Of a DNA stretch of 35,762 nucleotides, positions 10,019 through 16,501 are shown in pieces. The notes beneath the pieces are model-generated. The model was not told the origin of the DNA. It saw only the letters and a program-made list of their open reading frames with translations, and did no database searches. Source of the DNA: Gordoniibacillus kamchatkensis (GTDB taxonomy: Bacteria; Bacillota; Bacilli; Paenibacillales; NBRC-103111); assembly GCF_000829455.1 (NCBI RefSeq), contig NZ_JXAK01000064.1, positions 1 through 35,762 on the forward strand, read 5' to 3'. A program made the translations under genes and the position numbers. The number at the start of each line of letters is the position of its first letter. The first letter of the stretch is position 1.

Positions 10019-10059
10019 AACGCCTCCATCCCGCGGTTTCGCAGGATAGAGGCGTTTTT
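10019..10059 (+). terminator. Rho-independent terminator after the isomerase gene
   Basis: AACGCCTC pairs with GAGGCGTT around a second short stem (ATCC with GGAT), followed by a run of five T residues on the plus strand. It lies about 100 bases after the isomerase stop and probably ends the sugar block transcript. Confidence 0.85.
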
Positions 10060-10218
10060 AACAGGAGTTGACGTTCAAGCCCATGCCTGGTTTCGATATG
10101 ATTTAGGTGAGTGCGGCTTTTCGACTGCGTCCGCTTCTTGTCGATGTCGGACATGATGTCCTTGAGATATGCGGAACAACCGTCCGGTAAAGCAACGACC
10201 AACAGATTGTGTAAGGTC

Positions 10219-10241
10219 ATAACGGAAACGCCGTTCCGTTA
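10219..10241. repeat. Single copy of the palindromic intergenic repeat
   Basis: The half-sites ATAACGGAA and TTCCGTTA face each other around a short centre. This is the same motif found in two clusters, at 20155-20353 and 34294-34480. It lies between transcription units, upstream of the small membrane-protein gene. Confidence 0.75.
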
Positions 10242-10440
10242 AGGCTTCCGAAGGCGAGAATTCGCGGGTAAGTGCTTGTTACTCAATATATTCAAATGCA
10301 ACCGCGTTATGTGGGCGACAAGGCTGCTTGAAGGCCGCTCCGGCGAAGGATTGACGGAAAAAGTCGCGCCCGGCGAAGAATATTTTTTGTCCGTTGGGGT
10401 AAACCTTTGACTAAATAAGGAAAAAAAGGGGCGGCCAATC

Positions 10441-10977
10441 GTGATCAAGCTTATTTTATGGCTGATGTTCCTCATACCTTGGGCTTCATTGCTTTTTATG
10501 GACCGCGCTTCGATACGAAAATATATGCCCGTCGCTTTGCTCGCCACTGTGCTGAACAGCATCGTGAATCAATTGGCATGGACGTACCATTGGTGGACCT
10601 TCAACATGACCCTCTTTCCGTGGGATAAAACGATGCCGCTGTTTACGGTCTACGGGGTCTTCCTGGTTGGTACGATGTGGATTTTCCGGTTTACTTTCCG
10701 GAAGTTCTGGGTCTTCTTCATCGTCAATATGCTCGTAGACGCGTTTTACGGATTTGGCCTTACGGTATTGCTGAACACGATGGGCGTAAGGTCGAACGGA
10801 ACCATAACGCCCATTCAAAACTTGCTGCTGATGACATGCATAGGTTTAATTCTGTACGCCTTTCAATTATGGTACGAAGGCGTCATAGGGGGCAGGGAAA
10901 ACACAAGAAAGGCATCCGCCGACGAACGCGCAAAATCGCCGCGGCCGCGGGTGGGAAGCAAAGCCAAAGCAAGATAA
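10441..10977 (+). CDS. Small multi-pass membrane protein, CBO0543-like
   Basis: A 178-residue protein with about five hydrophobic segments: residues 1-20 (LILWLMFLIPWASLLF), about 28-48, 65-85, 92-112 and 125-145. It ends in a basic, Arg/Lys/Ser-rich tail facing one side of the membrane. The architecture (short hydrophobic helices, many Trp and Phe, WTYHWWTFN) resembles the CBO0543 family of uncharacterised Firmicute membrane proteins, although I cannot confirm this without a search. The start is GTG, preceded by AAGGGGCGGCC. The next small gene begins 13 bases downstream, suggesting cotranscription. No function can be assigned. Confidence 0.75.
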   Translation: MIKLILWLMFLIPWASLLFMDRASIRKYMPVALLATVLNSIVNQLAWTYHWWTFNMTLFPWDKTMPLFTVYGVFLVGTMWIFRFTFRKFWVFFIVNMLVDAFYGFGLTVLLNTMGVRSNGTITPIQNLLLMTCIGLILYAFQLWYEGVIGGRENTRKASADERAKSPRPRVGSKAKAR

Positions 10978-10990
10978 AGGGGGTATAGGC

Positions 10991-11242
10991 TTGCCGAATC
11001 ACGATGACAAATGGAAAGAAGAGCCGGACTATTACGGGGTGCTTTCCGATGCCAAAGAAGTGGACTCGGATGTGAACGAGGACGCCGGCCGGGAGAAGCT
11101 GCTGGATGCTTCGCTGGAACGCTTTGTACATAATGTGAAGGTCCAGGTTCGCCGCAAGGGCGATATGACGAACGTTCCCGATGACTCGGTATTCGCGGCG
11201 GCGGAGACAGCCGGGCAGCCCGACCGCGACGCGGGAACGTAA
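10991..11242 (+). CDS. Small acidic hypothetical protein (83 aa)
   Basis: An 83-residue, soluble, highly charged protein beginning LPNHDDKWKEEPDYYGVLSD (Met-initiated at TTG). Acidic residues dominate the first 40 positions; a basic patch (NVKVQVRRKGDM) follows. No membrane segment, signal peptide or known domain is visible. The TTG start is supported by AAAGGGGGTATAGGC just upstream and by the short gap to the membrane-protein gene. A strong hairpin at 11298-11336 follows its stop. I do not recognise the family; small acidic proteins of this kind are common among sporulation-associated genes, but nothing here proves that role. Confidence 0.6.
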   Translation: MPNHDDKWKEEPDYYGVLSDAKEVDSDVNEDAGREKLLDASLERFVHNVKVQVRRKGDMTNVPDDSVFAAAETAGQPDRDAGT

Positions 11243-11297
11243 CGTTGCCGTCAAGCCGTCTGCAAATAGCGCCCTGTCGGGAACGAACGTGAACGTG

Positions 11298-11336
11298 AGG
11301 CTGCACCTAACGTCTGGATGACGAGAGGTGCAGCCT
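11298..11336 (+). terminator. Stem-loop, probable terminator
   Basis: AGGCTGCACCT and AGGTGCAGCCT form a perfect 11-bp stem around a loop of about 17 bases. The following bases (TCGTCGTT) are only moderately T-rich, so termination may be imperfect. It closes the two-gene unit 10441-11242. Confidence 0.6.
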
Positions 11337-11442
11337 TCGTCGTTATGCGGCCGCTCACAATTTGACCCGGGATAGGCACCTATTTCCCGGCAATGAATAA
11401 TGTGCCATTGTAAGTATTTCACCCAATCAAGGAGAGAATCAT

Positions 11443-11694
11443 ATGAGTTATCAAATGTATCATTATCCGTACGGGCAGGCATATGGCCAATATCCGCACT
11501 ACCCTTATTCGGCGTATCCGTATCCGCACTATCATTACCCTCATTATCCTTATCATCATCATTACCCGTACTATCCGTACCATCACCATCACCATTACGG
11601 CTGGCCGCAATACGGACACTACGGTTACCAGCATTACGGGCAAAGACCCGAAGACGGTACATTCGAACAACCGGCTGAGCAAAGCCAGTCGTAG
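11443..11694 (+). CDS. Tyr/His/Pro-rich low-complexity protein, possible spore coat component
   Basis: An 83-residue protein whose first 67 residues hold 23 Tyr, 15 His and 10 Pro in irregular repeats such as YPHYPY and YHHHYPYYPY, including a run of five His. The last 16 residues switch to an ordinary acidic tail (RPEDGTFEQPAEQSQS). AAGGAGAGAATCAT provides a strong ribosome site before the ATG, and a near-perfect terminator follows 6 bases after the stop, so this is a real monocistronic gene. In composition it recalls small Tyr/His-rich coat proteins of Bacillales such as YeeK, where tyrosines can be cross-linked. Metal binding by the histidines is an alternative. Function is inferred from composition only. 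Confidence 0.8.
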   Translation: MSYQMYHYPYGQAYGQYPHYPYSAYPYPHYHYPHYPYHHHYPYYPYHHHHHYGWPQYGHYGYQHYGQRPEDGTFEQPAEQSQS

Positions 11695-11700
11695 CGCTGG

Positions 11701-11745
11701 CAAAATGCCCCGCAGCGGATCATACAGCCGCTGCGGGGCATTTTG
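11701..11745. terminator. Strong terminator of the Tyr/His-rich gene
   Basis: An 18-bp perfect stem (CAAAATGCCCCGCAGCGG with its complement) around a 9-base loop. Each arm ends in A or T runs, so it could terminate transcription from either side. Confidence 0.9.
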
Positions 11746-12082
11746 GCTTGCAGATGCCGTTTAACGAATGCGTACAAAGTCCCAGCAGCGTGAAAAGGGC
11801 TCGTGCGCTCCGCATGCGGCCGCTTTTCCGACGGCAGCCGCTTATGTTGCCAACTCGCCTCTTCCGACACTCCGCATTTCGGTCTCGAGGCTCTGTATTG
11901 CGTGAGCGCAACCGTCTAAATAGTCTGTAAGTTGCAAAAATTTCTGCAACCTGCGTCATAATTCTCGACAAAAAATTCTTTAGAAAATTGTGTGTTTCAG
12001 CACATTCCGTCGAAAAACTTTTCGCCTTATGCTTAGGCCATCACCTATCCGATTCGGACGAGCAACCTTCCCGGAAGCTTCC
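11746..12082. other. Leader and promoter region upstream of the riboswitch
   Basis: About 340 bases without a credible gene. From about 11930 the sequence becomes AT-rich, with a small hairpin (GTTGCA/TGCAAC, 11932-11951) and runs such as GACAAAAAATTC. The promoter of the pilus operon must lie here, but no pair of -35 and -10 boxes stands out clearly. Short open frames on both strands lack ribosome sites and motifs. Confidence 0.5.
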
Positions 12083-12185
12083 CGAATCCCGATAAAGGCA
12101 AACCCGGCGAAAGCGGGGACGCAAAGCTACAGGGGCTTCAGCGCGAACGAAGGCGCGCTTTGCCAGCCAGCTGCCGAAAGATTCG
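12083..12185 (+). promoter_or_regulatory. Cyclic-di-GMP class I (GEMM-I) riboswitch aptamer
   Basis: The closing stem P1 is CGAATC (12083-12088) paired with GATTCG (12180-12185). Inside lie the conserved GEMM-I elements in order: AAAGGCAAACC, a hairpin capped by a GAAA tetraloop (the tetraloop docks on a receptor in the known structure), GGGACGCAAAGC, then a second arm ending GCCAGCCAGCTGCCG. This order and spacing match the class I cyclic-di-GMP aptamer. It lies on the sense strand about 85 bases upstream of the first gene of a Tad pilus operon, consistent with control of surface attachment. The expression platform after P1 is less clear; a hairpin at 12174-12217 would compete with the aptamer's 3' end. 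Confidence 0.92.
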
Positions 12186-12269
12186 AGGGGGCTTTTTGCC
12201 ATTCCCGCCGCTTTCGGGCTTTAATGCGATAGGGAAACCACGGACAGAATGGGAGGTGCTGAAACGCCT

Positions 12270-12614
12270 ATGAAGCTTGTGCAGCCGGAAGACGGGTTCG
12301 TGCTCGCGGAACGGGTGCTTCCTGCGGAAACCTTTTGGCGGAGGCTCAGGGGGCTCCTGTTCACGGAGCGGTTCCCGGAAGGCTGCTGCTTGTACCTCAG
12401 GCCGTGCCGCTCGGTCCATACGTTCTGGATGCGGTACGACATCGACGTGGTGCACGTCGACGGGCGTATGCGCATTACGGGGATGGAGCCGCAGCTGGCG
12501 CCGAACAAGCGCGGTACCGTCTTCCGCCATACGGAAGCGGTCATCGAACTGCCGGCGGGCACAATCGCCAGAAGCCGGCTGCAAGTCGGACAAACGTTGC
12601 AATTCCAGCCGTAA
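12270..12614 (+). CDS. DUF192 family protein
   Basis: A 114-residue DUF192 protein. The hallmark pattern is present: LPAETFWRRLRGLLFTERFP near the N-terminus, then CRSVHTFWMRYDIDVVHVD, and VIELPAGTIARSRLQVGQTL near the end. DUF192 proteins are small beta-barrels of unknown biochemical role. Here it is the first gene after the cyclic-di-GMP riboswitch and stands 49 bases before the Flp pilin gene, so it is probably part of the pilus operon. No signal peptide is visible. The ATG at 12270 is chosen because a GGGAGGTG lies upstream, though about 14 bases away; an ATG at 12249 is also in frame but has no ribosome site before it. Confidence 0.85.
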   Translation: MKLVQPEDGFVLAERVLPAETFWRRLRGLLFTERFPEGCCLYLRPCRSVHTFWMRYDIDVVHVDGRMRITGMEPQLAPNKRGTVFRHTEAVIELPAGTIARSRLQVGQTLQFQP

Positions 12615-12663
12615 GACTGGGCAACGAACCCCAATTCAATGAAAATAAAAGGAGCGATGAAAC

Positions 12664-12867
12664 ATGGTGAACAAAATGAAGAGCTTATTTACGGAAGAGC
12701 ACGGTCAAGGCATGACGGAGTACGGGCTTGTGCTGGGCCTCATTGCGGTTGCGGCCGTTACGGCGCTTGTCGCATTGCGCGGGCAAATCGTTACGCTGTT
12801 CCAGAACGCTCTCGGCGTCGTGCAGCAAGGAACGGGAACCGTGACAGGCGGTACGACAACACCGTGA
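12664..12867 (+). CDS. flp: Flp-type (type IVb) pilin
   Basis: A 67-residue prepilin, the major subunit of Tad/Flp pili. A short positively charged leader (MVNKMKSLFTEEHG) is followed by the Flp cleavage motif G-QGMTEY (G, four residues, Glu-Tyr), then a single hydrophobic helix (GLVLGLIAVAAVTALVAL) and a Gly/Thr-rich tail (GTGTVTGGTTTP). TadV encoded downstream should cleave after the glycine. AAAAGGAGCGATGAAAC precedes the ATG. A terminator lies about 60 bases after the stop, which would make pilin mRNA more abundant than that of the assembly machinery. Confidence 0.95.
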   Translation: MVNKMKSLFTEEHGQGMTEYGLVLGLIAVAAVTALVALRGQIVTLFQNALGVVQQGTGTVTGGTTTP

Positions 12868-12927
12868 GGTTGACGCACGGTCGTCAACCATAACGGAGAC
12901 ACTCGCGAGGTGGAACCGGTTGGCACG

Positions 12928-12963
12928 AAGGGGCATGCGTGATGAGCGTACGCCCCTTTTTTT
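12928..12963 (+). terminator. Intra-operon terminator after the pilin gene
   Basis: AAGGGGC pairs with GCCCCTT, with a second short stem inside (TGCG/CGTA region), followed by a run of seven or more T residues. It separates flp from tadV and probably limits read-through into the assembly genes. Confidence 0.82.
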
Positions 12964-13026
12964 GCCTGCATCGGAAAGTATAGGCTGCGCCTATACGTAG
13001 GCTGATTCCGACAGGAGGCGGGAACA

Positions 13027-13569
13027 TTGAGCATAGGGTATAATGCGCTGCTGACGGCCCTATTGGCCGTATCGGCGGCAACGGATATCAAGAGCCGCAA
13101 AATTTACAACAAAACGCTGCTGCCGGCCTGGATCGCGGCGCTGGTGCTGCACGTCTGGCTCGAGGGGTGGCACGGTGCCGCCACTTCGCTGCTCGGCTGC
13201 GCGGCTGGGCTCGGCGTGCTGCTCGTGCCGTACTTGATGGGCGGGATGGGGGCCGGCGACGTGAAGCTGCTGGCTGTCGTCGGCGCGATCAAAGGGACGG
13301 GCTTCGTCCTGCTCGCGTCGCTCGGCATGGCGCTGTTGGGCGGGGTGATGGCCTGCGCCGTCATCGCGATGCAAGCCGGCGCACGCCGGCAGCTGGTGTG
13401 GTTCGTTTATTGGGGCTACAGCTTGCGCTGCGGATTTCTGCTGCCGCTGCGCCCGGGCGGTGAGTCCGGCGGCGTGCAGGCAGGGCGGCTTACGTACCCG
13501 TACGGCGTGGCGATTGCCGGCGGGGCGGCGCTTGGCGTATGGCTTGAGCAAAGCGGCTGGGGATGGTGA
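13027..13569 (+). CDS. tadV: Prepilin peptidase, TadV/CpaA type (A24)
   Basis: A 180-residue membrane aspartyl protease that trims Flp prepilin and the TadE/TadG pseudopilins. The two catalytic aspartates are visible: Asp20 in AATDIKSRKI and Asp78 in the GxGD motif (GGMGAGDVK). About five to six hydrophobic segments surround them, and there is no N-methylase domain, as usual for TadV. The start is TTG at 13027, backed by AGGAGGCGGG. The stop lies one base before the GTG start of the next gene, so translation is probably coupled. Confidence 0.92.
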   Translation: MSIGYNALLTALLAVSAATDIKSRKIYNKTLLPAWIAALVLHVWLEGWHGAATSLLGCAAGLGVLLVPYLMGGMGAGDVKLLAVVGAIKGTGFVLLASLGMALLGGVMACAVIAMQAGARRQLVWFVYWGYSLRCGFLLPLRPGGESGGVQAGRLTYPYGVAIAGGAALGVWLEQSGWGW

Positions 13570-13570
13570 C

Positions 13571-13963
13571 GTGCGGATGAGAATCGTCCATGAAGAGAAG
13601 GGGCAGTCGCTGACGGAGTTCGCCCTGATTGTGCCGCTGCTGCTTTTGCTGCTGTGCGGGGTTATCGATTTCGGAAGGATCTTGTTTACGTATTTGAATT
13701 TGAATCTGGTGGCACAAGAATCGGTGCGTCTCGGCGGACTCGGCCGGGGGGACGCGGACATCGTATCGTTCGCCCGCGGCCAGGCGGAAGTGCCGGACAG
13801 CACCAAGCTGCAGGTGGCGATTGCGCCGCCGGAGGCGAGCCGCAAATCCGGGCAATACGTGAAGGTCACACTTACGTATACGCTGCCCTATATGACGCCG
13901 CTGCTCGGCAGTGTGCTGCCGGCGCCGGTCATTCGCACCGATTCGACGATACGGGTGGAATGA
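13571..13963 (+). CDS. tadE: TadE-like pseudopilin
   Basis: A pseudopilin-like protein of about 130 residues. The N-terminus has the TadE motif KGQSLTEFALIVPLLLLLLCG: a Gly before the cleavage site, Glu at +5, and a hydrophobic helix. The rest is a small extracytoplasmic domain ending in beta-rich sequence (YVKVTLTYTLPY). The GTG at 13571 is one base after the tadV stop; an ATG at 13577 is an equally possible start. It is part of the Tad operon and probably primes or anchors pilus assembly. Confidence 0.9.
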   Translation: MRMRIVHEEKGQSLTEFALIVPLLLLLLCGVIDFGRILFTYLNLNLVAQESVRLGGLGRGDADIVSFARGQAEVPDSTKLQVAIAPPEASRKSGQYVKVTLTYTLPYMTPLLGSVLPAPVIRTDSTIRVE

Positions 13964-13979
13964 AGGAGGCGAAGTCGAC

Positions 13980-14906
13980 GTGAAAATGTTACTGCGGCCG
14001 CAAAAGGCCCGCATCCATGACGAAACGGGGAGTGCCCTGCCGCTTGCCGGCCTGACGCTGTTCGCCCTGCTCGCGGCAGCCGCCATCGCACTGGACGGCG
14101 GCGCCGTTTTCGCTGCGAGGAGCCATTTGCAGAAGACGGCGAACGCTGCGGTCCTGTCGGGCGCGACGGAGCTGACGCATACGAGCTCGGCGGTAAGCGC
14201 CGTCATTCAAACGATTTTGCGGGATCATAACGAAGCGGCCAGCTTGCAGTCGAGCTCGATTCAGCTCGGGCAGACGGTGCGCGTCAAGCTGTCGAAGCAG
14301 GTGCCGCTCGATTTTGCCGGAGTGCTCGGCCGCAGCGCCGTTACCGTGGAGGCGGAAGCTGCCGCGCAAATCGCCCCGATGGGCGGGGCGACCGGCGTGG
14401 CGCCGCTCGGGATCGACGACTCGATCCAGCTTGAATACGGCAAAGATTATCAGCTGAAGGTCGACCAGACGGGAGTGTCCGCAGGCAATTTCGGCATTTT
14501 GGCTTTGGGCGGCAACGGGGCGAAGACGTACGAGTACAACTTGATGCACGGCTACGGCAACGAAGTCGACGTCGGCGACATTATCGACACGCAGACGGGC
14601 AACATCGCCGGATATACGAGGTCGGGCGTTCAATACCGAATCGACCAGTCTCCGTACCCCCCGGGCGATACGTCCCATCCGGACGACCCGCGCATCATTC
14701 TCGTGCCGACGTACAAGCCGTACGACTACAGCTCCAATCAGCTCAAGCACATTCAGGTGACCGGCTTCGCGTACTTTTACATTTCCGCGCCTATGAGCAG
14801 CAAAGACACGAGCATTACCGGCCAATTCATCAAGAAGACGGGCGCAGGCTCCATCAAGCCGGGAGCGCTGGACAAAGGCGCCTATGCGATCAGACTAATC
14901 GAGTAG
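13980..14906 (+). CDS. tadG: TadG-like Flp pilus assembly protein
   Basis: A 308-residue protein with a single N-terminal membrane segment (GSALPLAGLTLFALLAAAAIALDGG) followed by ARSHLQKTANAAVLSGATEL, the pattern of the TadE/G-like 'Flp pilus assembly' domain. The remaining 230 residues are predicted to be outside the membrane, with many Tyr, Asp and Gly. The Glu at +5 seen in pilins is missing, as is usual in TadG. The GTG at 13980 is supported by GAAGGAGG ten bases upstream; the frame is open earlier, within tadE. Confidence 0.85.
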   Translation: MKMLLRPQKARIHDETGSALPLAGLTLFALLAAAAIALDGGAVFAARSHLQKTANAAVLSGATELTHTSSAVSAVIQTILRDHNEAASLQSSSIQLGQTVRVKLSKQVPLDFAGVLGRSAVTVEAEAAAQIAPMGGATGVAPLGIDDSIQLEYGKDYQLKVDQTGVSAGNFGILALGGNGAKTYEYNLMHGYGNEVDVGDIIDTQTGNIAGYTRSGVQYRIDQSPYPPGDTSHPDDPRIILVPTYKPYDYSSNQLKHIQVTGFAYFYISAPMSSKDTSITGQFIKKTGAGSIKPGALDKGAYAIRLIE

Positions 14907-14919
14907 GGGAAGGCGACGC

Positions 14920-15636
14920 ATGAGATCGAAGCTGATTTTAATTGTAGCGATCGTGTTGGGGCTTGTGACGACGGTGCTGTTTTTCAACTACATGAAGCGC
15001 TACGACGAAATTTCTACGGCGAACGAGACGCTTGTCCAGGCGGTCGTGGCGAAGAAGGCGATCAAGCGCAACGAAACGGTAAGCGCGGATGCGCTCCAGC
15101 TAGCCCAGGTGCCGAAGAAAGGTTTGCACCCTGAGGCCGTCAAGACGATTGCGGAGGCGCAAGGCAAAATCGCCAACGCCGACATTGCCCCCGGCGAAGT
15201 GCTGCTCAGCCACCATCTGCAAAGCAAGAAAGAGGAAGCGCTGCTTGTTTCGCGCAAAGTGCGCGACGGGTACCGGGCCGTATCCGTCGGGGTCAACCTG
15301 GTGCGCTCCGTCTCCAACCTGATCGAGCCGGAGGACGAGGTGGACGTCATTGCGACGCCGGAGAAGGTAACCGGGCAGCCGGTCGTTTCTACCCTTATTT
15401 TGGAGAAAGCGCGGGTGCTGGCCATTGGCCGGCGCATGGTGGAGGCTACCGAGGGCACGCCGTACGTCGAATACGCGACGGTGACGCTGGAAGTGAAGCC
15501 TGCGGACGCGGTCGCGATCGTTAACGCGCAGGAGCGCGGCAGCATCAGCCTCACTCTGTATTCCCGGCTCGTTCCGCCGGATGCTGCCGCAGCTCCGGGA
15601 GCGGGGGCAGCGGACGCAGCGAAGGGGGCGAAGTGA
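14920..15636 (+). CDS. cpaB: CpaB/RcpC-like pilus assembly protein with SAF domain
   Basis: A 238-residue protein with an N-terminal membrane anchor (LILIVAIVLGLVTTVLFF) and a SAF domain starting at about residue 41 (VVAKKAIKRNETVSADALQL, then GEVLLSHHL). A second beta domain follows (RAVSVGVNLVRSVSNLIEPEDEVDVIAT), typical of CpaB. In Gram-negatives CpaB partners the outer-membrane secretin; no secretin exists here, so it probably stabilises the pilus at the cell envelope. GGGGAAGGCGACGC precedes the ATG. The following cpaE starts one base after its stop. Confidence 0.9.
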   Translation: MRSKLILIVAIVLGLVTTVLFFNYMKRYDEISTANETLVQAVVAKKAIKRNETVSADALQLAQVPKKGLHPEAVKTIAEAQGKIANADIAPGEVLLSHHLQSKKEEALLVSRKVRDGYRAVSVGVNLVRSVSNLIEPEDEVDVIATPEKVTGQPVVSTLILEKARVLAIGRRMVEATEGTPYVEYATVTLEVKPADAVAIVNAQERGSISLTLYSRLVPPDAAAAPGAGAADAAKGAK

Positions 15637-15637
15637 C

Positions 15638-16483
15638 GTGAACGGCGCAGATAACCTCCAGCAGGAGCAAGCGCCCGCCAAACGGGGCGAGCTGATCGCC
15701 GTCTGCAGCGCCAAGGGCGGCATCGGACGGACGGTGCTTGCCGTCAATTTGGCCGTCGCCCTGTCCAAAAACAACATTCAAATCGCGCTGCTCGACGGCG
15801 ACTTTCAATTCGGCGACGTAAGTCTGGCCATGGATCTGCAGCCGACGTTCACGATCAAGGATGTGGCCGAGAGCATGGACGCGATGGACAAGCATACGGC
15901 AGCCAGCTACTTGATTCGCCATTCGTCCGGGGTGAAGGTGATGGCCGCGCCGGAGAGGCCGGAGCAGGCGGATCTGCTCGCGGCGCCGGCGCTCGGTACG
16001 GTGTGCGATTTGCTGCTGGCCCAGCACGACTACGTGCTCGTCGATACGGAGGTCGGGCTGAAGGAGAGCACGCTGCTGTTCGTCGAGAAAGCCGACCAGA
16101 TTTTCATCCTGACAACGCTGGAGATGGCCGCGATCAAAAACACGAGGCTGATGCTCGAGACGCTTGAAGCGCTCGGGCTGCGCCACAAAGTGCAGCTTGT
16201 CGTCAACCGGGCGACGATGGACAGCGTCATTAAGGCGACCGATGTGCCGGACATCGTTGGGATCGAGCATCCTTATTACGTCCCGAACGATTTTGCCATC
16301 GTGGCGCAGTCGCTCAACATCGGCGTCCCGTTCGTGCAAAATCACGGCAAGACGGACATCGCCAAGTCGATATTCAAAATGGCCGAACAGCTCATCTCGC
16401 GCCGGGAAATTTCGCTGTTCAAGCCGAAGCAGCCGTCTTTCCTGAATTCGCTGTTTCATCGGACCAAGGGCAGTACGACATAG
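15638..16483 (+). CDS. cpaE: CpaE/TadZ-like MinD-family ATPase
   Basis: A 281-residue P-loop protein of the MinD/ParA superfamily, which places the Tad machine in the cell. The deviant Walker A reads SAKGGIGRTVLAVNLAVAL (about residues 24-42); the usual second lysine is Arg. LLDGDFQFGDVSLAMDL (Walker A' region) and YVLVDTEVG (Walker B) follow. There is no N-terminal receiver domain, unlike many CpaE proteins. GTG at 15638 is chosen because GAAGGGGG lies upstream and it starts just after cpaB; the frame is open further 5' inside cpaB. Confidence 0.9.
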   Translation: MNGADNLQQEQAPAKRGELIAVCSAKGGIGRTVLAVNLAVALSKNNIQIALLDGDFQFGDVSLAMDLQPTFTIKDVAESMDAMDKHTAASYLIRHSSGVKVMAAPERPEQADLLAAPALGTVCDLLLAQHDYVLVDTEVGLKESTLLFVEKADQIFILTTLEMAAIKNTRLMLETLEALGLRHKVQLVVNRATMDSVIKATDVPDIVGIEHPYYVPNDFAIVAQSLNIGVPFVQNHGKTDIAKSIFKMAEQLISRREISLFKPKQPSFLNSLFHRTKGSTT

Positions 16484-16501
16484 CCGTAGGAGGAAATCTG
16501 C

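Larger units (their letters stand above)
9916..10440. other. Intergenic region, no convincing gene
   Basis: This 525-base stretch holds a rho-independent terminator and one copy of the palindromic intergenic repeat. An open frame on the minus strand (9930-10220) runs through the terminator hairpin and has no recognisable motif or good ribosome site, so it was not accepted. The bases before 10441 are purine-rich and serve as the next gene's ribosome site. No clear sigma-A promoter was identified. Confidence 0.6.

Noticed and set aside
9930-10220. A 96-residue minus-strand open frame after the isomerase gene
   Set aside because: It runs through the terminator hairpin and has no ribosome site. 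A decayed transposase was considered, but no family motif or terminal inverted repeat was found.
11298-11336. Inverted repeat considered as a riboswitch or antiterminator element
   Set aside because: It is a simple perfect stem after a gene with no conserved aptamer core; a terminator is the simpler reading.
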